Below are positions 63,890-64,000 of a stretch of 64,000 nucleotides of DNA, piece by piece. Every line of letters begins with the position of its first letter. Within the stretch, counting starts at the first letter, position 1. The position numbers were made by a program, and so were the translations under genes. This DNA comes from Bemisia tabaci. Its lineage: Eukaryota > Arthropoda > Insecta > Hemiptera > Aleyrodidae. The stretch spans positions 372,001-436,000 of the forward strand of contig NC_092799.1 of NCBI RefSeq assembly GCF_918797505.1. Direction: 5' to 3'. The notes beneath the pieces are model-generated. The model did not search any database. It had not been told where the DNA came from and saw only the letters and a program-made list of their open reading frames with translations.

Positions 63890-64000
63890 AGTTGCCTCCA
63901 GGCTTTTATTAGATCTTCAATTTTTAATTGAAATTATTGTCTCCTTGTTAACTTACTTTTAAAACTCTTCGCGTATGCAGGTTGTAATGACAGGCGACAT
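13774..64000 (+). CDS. wb: Laminin subunit alpha, alpha1/2 (wing blister) type; 47 exons, open at both ends
   Basis: Secreted basement-membrane glycoprotein chain that forms a heterotrimer with laminin beta and gamma. Seen: 47 exons with GT..AG borders and matching phases, 2,965 complete codons. Approximate residues counted from 13774: LN C-terminal half 1-146, LEa repeats 147-394, L4a 395-580, LEb repeats to about 1165, L4b 1172-1350, LEc 1355-1544, coiled coil 1545-2111, LG1 2112-2312, LG2 to 2503, LG3 to about 2690, LG4 to 2920, LG5 from 2921. LE1 has the HNTCG..C..CCP pattern I associate with laminin alpha chains. Two L4 modules argue for the alpha1/2 class (Drosophila wb) over LanA. The signal peptide and first half of LN are missing upstream, and the C-terminal part of LG5 is missing downstream. 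Family identity is very secure; orthology to wb is inferred from domain layout. Confidence 0.93.
14437..14522. repeat. 43-bp tandem duplication in laminin intron 1
   Basis: Two adjacent copies (14437-14479 and 14480-14522), identical except at the last bases. They begin TTTACTCTCAG and contain TTTTGGAGGAGTG. Confidence 0.85.
15061..15309 (+). CDS. wb: wb exon 2: end of LN and start of LE1
   Basis: 83 codons, phase 0. It ends the LN domain (motifs RARYVRLRLQKLN and FYSIKEISVGGQC) and opens the first LE repeat with CICNGHAAKC. Acceptor AACAG, donor GTAAGT. The following 912-bp intron shows no recognisable element. Confidence 0.96.
16222..16458 (+). CDS. wb: wb exon 3: LE1-LE2
   Basis: 79 codons, phase 0. 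[20 protein letters not shown] is the laminin alpha form of LE1. LE2 begins CEMCQCHGHATSC. Donor GTAAGT at 16459. The next intron (1,167 bp) is AT-rich with an A-run near 17006 and a short TAA microsatellite near 17110; nothing else is seen. Confidence 0.96.
17626..17778 (+). CDS. wb: wb exon 4: end of LE2, start of LE3
   Basis: 51 codons, phase 0. HTTGINCERCETGWYRP completes LE2, and CLPCQCSPVGSVGSC begins LE3. Donor GTGAGT. The following intron (2,083 bp) holds a CCGGAT-rich patch at about 18800-18925 and a copy of an interspersed repeat near 19010-19180. Confidence 0.96.
19862..20017 (+). CDS. wb: wb exon 5: LE3-LE4
   Basis: 52 codons, phase 0. CECLPGFAGELCDRCAIGFH completes LE3; CVPCSCDFRGS opens LE4. 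Acceptor ACTAG at 19861. The next 570-bp intron is AT-rich with no visible element. Confidence 0.95.
20588..20731 (+). CDS. wb: wb exon 6: LE4 end and the split LE before L4a
   Basis: 48 codons, phase 0. CDECKPGFFGLSADNPDGC completes LE4. CYCSGISSTC starts the LE repeat that is interrupted by the L4a domain, as in alpha1/2 chains. Donor GTTTGT is weaker than most. The next intron is 711 bp, AT-rich, nothing seen. Confidence 0.94.
21443..21706 (+). CDS. wb: wb exon 7: L4a (laminin IV) domain, first part
   Basis: 88 codons, phase 0. GWLVCDL, YFWLAPEVYRGDKVTSYG and IQFHVSW are typical of the laminin IV type A (L4) module. An RGD tripeptide is encoded at 21593-21601. Donor GTAAGT at 21707. The next intron is 833 bp with no clear element. 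Confidence 0.96.
22540..22775 (+). CDS. wb: wb exon 8: L4a domain, middle
   Basis: 78 codons plus 2 nt. The GWFRIEDG and VSREQFLSVIGDIKHILLRA motifs are the conserved C-terminal half of L4, and TFHTDQVEG continues it. The last codon is split AG|T across a GTTTGT donor. The next intron (1,143 bp) includes a diverged interspersed repeat at about 23480-23680. Confidence 0.95.
23919..24147 (+). CDS. wb: wb exon 9: end of L4a, second half of split LE, start of LEb1
   Basis: 1 nt plus 76 codons. LLLAILETG ends L4a; VERCICPDGYSGLLCQYC is the second half of the split LE; CTLCDCNNHAVSC starts LEb1. The donor GTCAGT is unusual (C at +3), but the exon joins in frame to CEHNTTGPKC in the next exon, as expected. 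The next intron is 862 bp without recognised features. Confidence 0.93.
25010..25224 (+). CDS. wb: wb exon 10: LEb1-LEb2
   Basis: 71 codons plus 2 nt. CEHNTTGPKCGQCLPGFYG completes one LE; CKPCACPLTEASNNF opens a longer LE. The donor GTTAGT at 25225 splits the codon GA|A. The next intron (1,322 bp) shows three loosely similar segments near 25440-25930. Confidence 0.94.
26547..26734 (+). CDS. wb: wb exon 11: LEb2 end and LEb3
   Basis: 1 nt plus 62 codons plus 1 nt. CAFGYYGNP ends LEb2; CKLCDCNNGPCNQVTGQC and CEKCKPHHYGDP make LEb3. Donor GTAGGT. The following intron (1,687 bp) carries a TIR element with three internal repeats. Confidence 0.95.
27374..28307. mobile_element. TIR element with three internal ~205-bp repeats, intron 11
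   Basis: A 39-bp inverted repeat (27374-27412 and 28269-28307) with one mismatch bounds the region; the true ends may lie slightly further out. Inside, three tandem units begin with CCAAGTGTGAAC near 27464, 27680 and 27885. No transposase frame. Confidence 0.7.
28422..28531 (+). CDS. wb: wb exon 12: LEb4
   Basis: 2 nt plus 36 codons, ending phase 0. CNCSSIGSKTVDSCNTVTGQ and CDRCF are LE repeat residues. Donor GTACGT at 28532. The next intron is 1,027 bp, AT-rich, with no element recognised. Confidence 0.95.
29559..29736 (+). CDS. wb: wb exon 13: LEb4 end and LEb5
   Basis: 59 codons plus 1 nt. It contains CKLCDCDAIGSQSELC and CNQCLPSYYGFSTDGC, a full eight-cysteine LE. Acceptor TTGAAG, donor GTGAGT. 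The next intron is 494 bp without features. Confidence 0.95.
30231..30518 (+). CDS. wb: wb exon 14: LEb6 and LEb7
   Basis: 2 nt plus 95 codons plus 1 nt, two full LE repeats in one exon (CNCDLVGSTNLTC..., CSCDSVGSANSTC...). Several NxT/S sequons (for example NLT, NST) fit a glycosylated secreted chain. The donor GTTCGT is weak but phase-correct. The next intron is 750 bp, nothing seen. Confidence 0.94.
31269..31408 (+). CDS. wb: wb exon 15: LEb8, a short divergent LE repeat
   Basis: 2 nt plus 46 codons. CEPCNNPGFICDPDTGQC and CNVCKQNAWGFKP show an LE repeat with a changed opening (no CxCxxxG) and a shortened loop. Acceptor TTTGCAG, donor GTAAAA. The next intron (599 bp) has a GA-rich run near 31709-31725. 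Confidence 0.94.
32008..32235 (+). CDS. wb: wb exon 16: LEb9 and first part of LEb10
   Basis: 76 codons, phase 0. CNCDSHGSLSLQCNSTSGHC and CNRCSPGYFGYPRC form one LE. CNCHQPGVDTLNCQG then CDCDEHGQCPC starts the next, with extra cysteines compared with other LE units. Donor GTAATT. The next intron is 487 bp, AT-rich. Confidence 0.95.
32723..32977 (+). CDS. wb: wb exon 17: LEb10 end and split LE before L4b
   Basis: 85 codons, phase 0. CDECKDGTFGLSSEMPEGC completes LEb10. CFCFGRTTKC followed by AGLSWSQVRLL is the short half-LE that leads into a laminin IV module. Donor GTAAGT. The next intron is 897 bp without recognised elements. Confidence 0.95.
33875..34042 (+). CDS. wb: wb exon 18: L4b domain, first part
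   Basis: 56 codons, phase 0. VYWQLPASFLGDK is the conserved core of the second laminin IV type A domain. Donor GTAGGC. The 929-bp intron after it is AT-rich with no element recognised. Confidence 0.96.
34972..35144 (+). CDS. wb: wb exon 19: L4b domain, middle
   Basis: 57 codons plus 2 nt. SYGGYLRFAVE continues the L4 fold, followed by PLIQIQGNGKIVLEHF. Donor GTAAAT. The next intron (853 bp) contains a G homopolymer of about 20 nt at 35815-35834. Confidence 0.95.
35813..35834. repeat. G homopolymer in intron 19
   Basis: About 20 consecutive G on the + strand. A similar run lies at 47772-47790 in intron 32. These runs are prone to length errors. Confidence 0.9.
35998..36132 (+). CDS. wb: wb exon 20: L4b domain, C-terminal part
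   Basis: 1 nt plus 44 codons plus 2 nt. WHVKNNPTEKINRETLM and LQNLQHILIRAT match the end of an L4 domain. Donor GTAAGT. The 711-bp intron has a GAA microsatellite at about 36628-36655. Confidence 0.95.
36844..37099 (+). CDS. wb: wb exon 21: end of L4b, half LE, start of LEc1
   Basis: 1 nt plus 85 codons. RDVSLDKA ends L4b; CECPHQYNSTSCQ is the second half of the split LE; CECNGRSNVCDIETGHC begins LEc1. Acceptor ATAG after a long T run. The next intron (1,411 bp) holds an old interspersed repeat at about 38090-38370. Confidence 0.95.
38511..38707 (+). CDS. wb: wb exon 22: LEc1 end and LEc2
   Basis: 65 codons plus 2 nt. CSENTGGENCEYCAEGYYGD completes LEc1; CPCPYTDRNFAQSC and CKPGYTGKVC make LEc2. 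Donor GTAAGT. The 774-bp intron after it has only short homopolymers. Confidence 0.96.
39482..39675 (+). CDS. wb: wb exon 23: LEc2 end and LEc3, last rod repeat
   Basis: 1 nt plus 64 codons plus 1 nt. CSYGWFGFPQKINGSC, CECNPHGSVSDEC and CNCKLGITGRDC form the last LE of the short arm. Donor GTAAAT. The 853-bp intron after it shows nothing recognisable. Confidence 0.96.
40529..40782 (+). CDS. wb: wb exon 24: start of the coiled coil
   Basis: 2 nt plus 84 codons. It opens with ACEDGC, the paired cysteines at the top of the laminin long arm that disulfide-link the alpha, beta and gamma chains, then heptad-rich sequence (LLLDKLEDLE...). Donor GTATTT. The next intron is 556 bp, featureless. Confidence 0.95.
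41339..41450 (+). CDS. wb: wb exon 25: coiled coil
   Basis: 37 codons plus 1 nt of heptad-rich alpha-helix (VKKIEKNSLNAS, LLAAKILEREIF) from the trimer-forming long arm. Donor GTAAGA. A 301-bp intron follows with a T homopolymer at about 41524-41542. Confidence 0.93.
41752..41902 (+). CDS. wb: wb exon 26: coiled coil
   Basis: 2 nt plus 49 codons plus 2 nt. Helical segment (EIVYSLKSYGKTEE, LSEAKLLFNQIRD). Donor GTGAGT at 41903. The next intron (1,041 bp) is AT-rich, nothing seen. Confidence 0.93.
42944..43088 (+). CDS. wb: wb exon 27: coiled coil
   Basis: 1 nt plus 48 codons. LDNLQKRLDTVLEKIRDLD shows clear heptad spacing. Donor GTGCGT. The next intron (936 bp) holds two long A homopolymers (about 43265-43285 and 43363-43402) and an old interspersed repeat. 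Confidence 0.93.
43363..43402. repeat. A homopolymer in intron 27
   Basis: About 40 A residues; another A run is at 43265-43285. No target duplication was identified, so a retroposon tail is not claimed. Confidence 0.85.
44025..44189 (+). CDS. wb: wb exon 28: coiled coil
   Basis: 55 codons, phase 0: LRLDEVSNEIVSIE and LQQMDVIENRFEEFQ are coiled-coil sequence. Donor GTTAGT. The following intron (744 bp) contains a GTA microsatellite of roughly 70 nt at 44250-44320. Confidence 0.93.
44250..44320. repeat. GTA microsatellite in intron 28
   Basis: About 23 GTA/TAG units directly after exon 28. It creates long spurious valine or threonine frames. Confidence 0.92.
44934..45094 (+). CDS. wb: wb exon 29: coiled coil
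   Basis: 53 codons plus 2 nt (ELKDVGEYLKNLTRQASEKE, AQKHADGLLESARSYD). Donor GTAAGT. The 689-bp intron after it contains a perfect 17-bp hairpin. Confidence 0.93.
45380..45421. repeat. Perfect 17-bp hairpin in intron 29
   Basis: ATGCTCAAGGAAATGCT (45380-45396) and its exact reverse complement (45405-45421) flank an 8-nt loop. No larger paired structure is seen around it. Confidence 0.85.
45784..45922 (+). CDS. wb: wb exon 30: coiled coil
   Basis: 1 nt plus 46 codons (RQKSDYALRASKAYQSIIDA, AREAAVNASLAATEAFNQ). A nearer acceptor at 45792 would put the sequence out of frame, so 45784 is chosen. Donor GTGAGT. The next intron is 662 bp with a TTTC-rich stretch at its 3' end. Confidence 0.92.
46585..46816 (+). 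CDS. wb: wb exon 31: coiled coil
   Basis: 77 codons plus 1 nt, strongly charged heptads (LLEKAKAAEEESRQIKTRAE, VESLRNNVKKAAKDD). Acceptor ATAG, donor GTACAT. The next intron is 716 bp, nothing seen. Confidence 0.93.
47533..47703 (+). CDS. wb: wb exon 32: coiled coil
   Basis: 2 nt plus 56 codons plus 1 nt (KLEETLLRAEDIIQVANEIY). Donor GTAAGT at 47704. The next intron (680 bp) has a G homopolymer at about 47772-47790. Confidence 0.93.
48384..48550 (+). CDS. wb: wb exon 33: end of coiled coil, two possible acceptors
   Basis: 2 nt plus 55 codons to a GTAAGT donor (VSKRVQEQLAIMQLAEA, LEKLDAVKMKITQARH). Two acceptors 6 nt apart (AG at 48382-48383 and at 48388-48389) both keep the frame and would differ by two residues at the join (ITD versus N). 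The next intron is 550 bp, AT-rich. Confidence 0.9.
49101..49262 (+). CDS. wb: wb exon 34: LG1, first strands
   Basis: 54 codons, phase 0. IRLSLTSKGERGSCIRSYQP leads into the first laminin G-like domain (IVLTYAIS, DALLFYL). LG1-3 of alpha chains form the integrin-binding region. Donor GTGAGT. The 1,427-bp intron has an old interspersed repeat at about 50105-50420. Confidence 0.95.
50690..50841 (+). CDS. wb: wb exon 35: LG1, middle
   Basis: 50 codons plus 2 nt. FLAVEMVNRKIRFVWNVGG and HWYRIEAER are LG strands. Donor GTAACC. The next intron is the longest inside the gene (2,481 bp) and carries a large palindromic element, a TA-flanked TIR element and an old repeat. Confidence 0.95.
51298..51918. 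mobile_element. Large imperfect palindromic element, intron 35
   Basis: Arms of 238 bp (51298-51535 and 51681-51918) are inverted copies with scattered mismatches around a 145-bp spacer. Outer ends read GAATGGGCCTGTTGCAAAC. Mirror frames on opposite strands (51411-51611 and 51617-51883) are a product of the palindrome, not genes. Confidence 0.8.
51956..52327. mobile_element. Tc1/mariner-like TIR element flanked by TA, 372 bp
   Basis: CACTCTACTACAGGTAT starts the left TIR (51956) and its complement ends the right (52327), paired over about 24 bp with one mismatch. TA lies directly outside on each side (51954-51955 and 52328-52329). No transposase frame. Confidence 0.72.
53323..53610 (+). CDS. 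wb: wb exon 36: LG1, C-terminal part
   Basis: 1 nt plus 95 codons plus 2 nt. VWVGGADHKPAELR, GLVGCLHNLFLDGRPIGLWD and CTAC are the typical LG end with its paired cysteines. It is more GC-rich than its surroundings. Donor GTATGT. The 737-bp intron after it has one copy of a duplicated 117-bp segment. Confidence 0.96.
54200..54794. repeat. 117-bp segment duplicated on both sides of exon 37
   Basis: 54200-54316 and 54678-54794 are about 90 percent alike in direct orientation. The exon lies between them and is not itself duplicated. Confidence 0.8.
54348..54516 (+). CDS. wb: wb exon 37: LG2, first part
   Basis: 1 nt plus 56 codons. YRFLGDGYAVL, LLSVSLNFKTF and DALLFLAV open LG2. Donor GTGCGT. 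The 772-bp intron after it contains the second copy of the 117-bp segment. Confidence 0.95.
55289..55454 (+). CDS. wb: wb exon 38: LG2, middle
   Basis: 55 codons plus 1 nt. FVSVTLSEGRVVFRVGYGG and NWTRLEATR are LG strands. Donor GTAAAG. The next intron is 769 bp with nothing recognised. Confidence 0.95.
56224..56462 (+). CDS. wb: wb exon 39: LG2, C-terminal part
   Basis: 2 nt plus 79 codons. QLFVGGTPPSF and GSYLGCMSEVNVAQEGYN end LG2. Donor GTACCT. The 397-bp intron has an A-rich homopolymer tract at about 56530-56568. Confidence 0.95.
56860..57003 (+). CDS. wb: wb exon 40: LG3, first part
   Basis: 48 codons, phase 0. FNGNGYLELASYSLEKKA and GFVFATLQQNCLLMLS begin LG3. Donor GTAATG. The 866-bp intron after it shows no element. 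Confidence 0.95.
57870..58213 (+). CDS. wb: wb exon 41: LG3, main part, with repeated splice donor
   Basis: 114 codons plus 2 nt, the longest exon. YYAVSLRNGQIDVRLNAG, FHSVVVIKRGKKLELQVDD, LFFGGIPPDI and IGTIKDAIFNN are LG3 strands. The first donor GTTAGT at 58214 gives the normal LG sequence FNN|SVLAFDKPL. Three more identical donors follow at 27-nt spacing (58241, 58268, 58295); each keeps the frame and would add nine residues. Confidence 0.95.
58200..58307 (+). repeat. wb: Four tandem 27-bp units containing the exon 41 donor
   Basis: Units at 58200-58226, 58227-58253, 58254-58280 and 58281-58307 are identical. Each includes AACAGGTTAGTA, so a 5' splice site (CAG|GTTAGT) is repeated four times. 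The frame stays open through all units (27 nt is nine codons). Confidence 0.95.
58991..59306 (+). CDS. wb: wb exon 42: LG3 end, linker, LG4 start
   Basis: 1 nt plus 105 codons. VLAFDKPLEFEHVAIGR ends LG3; the region from PVPVRTEASRLE to SPENSANGC is the LG3-LG4 linker; HVQIDFSKRNLG and FTLEMQFRTF open LG4. Donor GTAAGT. The 985-bp intron after it has no recognised element. Confidence 0.95.
60292..60429 (+). CDS. wb: wb exon 43: LG4, middle
   Basis: 46 codons, phase 0. FIMATLVNGRLKVIVQG, a lysine run (GKKKKKSE) and VNDGLWHH. Basic patches on LG4 of other laminins bind heparin and dystroglycan glycans; that role here is inference. Donor GTAAGT. The next intron is 734 bp. Confidence 0.94.
61164..61304 (+). 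CDS. wb: wb exon 44: LG4, middle
   Basis: 47 codons, phase 0: MLMKEEHIFRMQIDNN, ITYIGGLPEELLTS. The acceptor (GAACAAG) lies 11 nt after a T run and is atypical, but the frame and LG pattern (WHH joined to MMLMKEE) fit. Donor GTTTGT. A 501-bp intron follows. Confidence 0.9.
61806..61974 (+). CDS. wb: wb exon 45: LG4, C-terminal part
   Basis: 56 codons plus 1 nt. FKGCLARLILNGQFEDL and GQCFPHVEKG contain the two LG cysteines. It ends with the short link to LG5. Donor GTATGT. The 980-bp intron holds an old interspersed repeat at about 62590-62835. Confidence 0.95.
62955..63088 (+). CDS. wb: wb exon 46: LG5, first part
   Basis: 2 nt plus 44 codons. LIELEIEFRTSEMNGIILSV and LSLQFINGK open the fifth LG domain. 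Donor GTATGT. The 892-bp intron carries an old repeat near 63290-63400 and an A homopolymer at 63859-63886. Confidence 0.94.
63981..64000 (+). CDS. wb: wb exon 47, partial: LG5 continues past the window
   Basis: Acceptor ATGCAG at 63975-63980, then VVMTGD in frame with exon 46, where an LG strand is expected. Only 20 nt are in the window; the rest of LG5, the stop codon and the 3' UTR lie beyond. Confidence 0.85.

Noticed and set aside
1..64000. CRISPR arrays, bacterial operons, rRNA and tRNA genes
   Set aside because: Nothing of these kinds is visible; repeats present are transposon-like or microsatellites, and the gene is an intron-rich animal gene.

Overview
The window is animal nuclear DNA, almost certainly from an insect. 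It is AT-rich, has GT..AG introns of roughly 0.3-2.5 kb, and is littered with short terminal-inverted-repeat (TIR) transposons. The large introns and the repeat style would suit a hemipteran such as a whitefly or its relatives, but that placement is inference only.

Bases 13,774-64,000 (+ strand) hold most of one gene, a laminin alpha chain. I could place 47 coding exons. Every intron between them has a GT donor and an AG acceptor, and the reading phase is carried exactly across all 46 introns. The model gives 2,965 complete codons plus a 20-nt start of exon 47. Domain order: C-terminal half of the LN (domain VI) domain; LEa repeats; L4a; about ten LEb repeats; L4b; three LEc repeats; a long coiled coil opened by the ACEDGC cysteine pair; LG1, LG2, LG3, LG4; and the start of LG5. 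Two L4 modules mark the alpha1/2 class, whose Drosophila member is wing blister (wb), rather than the LanA (alpha3/5) class. The product is a secreted basement-membrane protein: LN drives network polymerisation, the coiled coil joins a beta and a gamma chain, and the LG domains bind cell-surface receptors.

Both ends are open. The first half of LN and the signal peptide are not in the 13.7 kb upstream in any form I can recognise, and LG5 runs off the right edge.

Bases 1-13,773 look like a long 5' intron or upstream DNA filled with mobile elements: a 138-bp and a 262-bp TIR element of one family; a large 734-bp-arm inverted repeat; two copies of a ~700-bp TIR element next to a polypyrimidine tract; two tandem ~258-bp TIR elements; a 1,371-bp hAT-type element with a perfect 8-bp target duplication and an internal coding-like triple repeat; and a 117-bp TIR element. 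Introns of the laminin gene hold further elements: a TIR element with three ~205-bp repeats, a large palindromic element, a TA-flanked Tc1-like element and two old interspersed families.

The most interesting local signals are a four-fold tandem copy of a 27-bp unit that contains the exon 41 splice donor (in-frame alternative donors inside LG3), a pair of in-frame acceptors at exon 33, and an RGD tripeptide in L4a.
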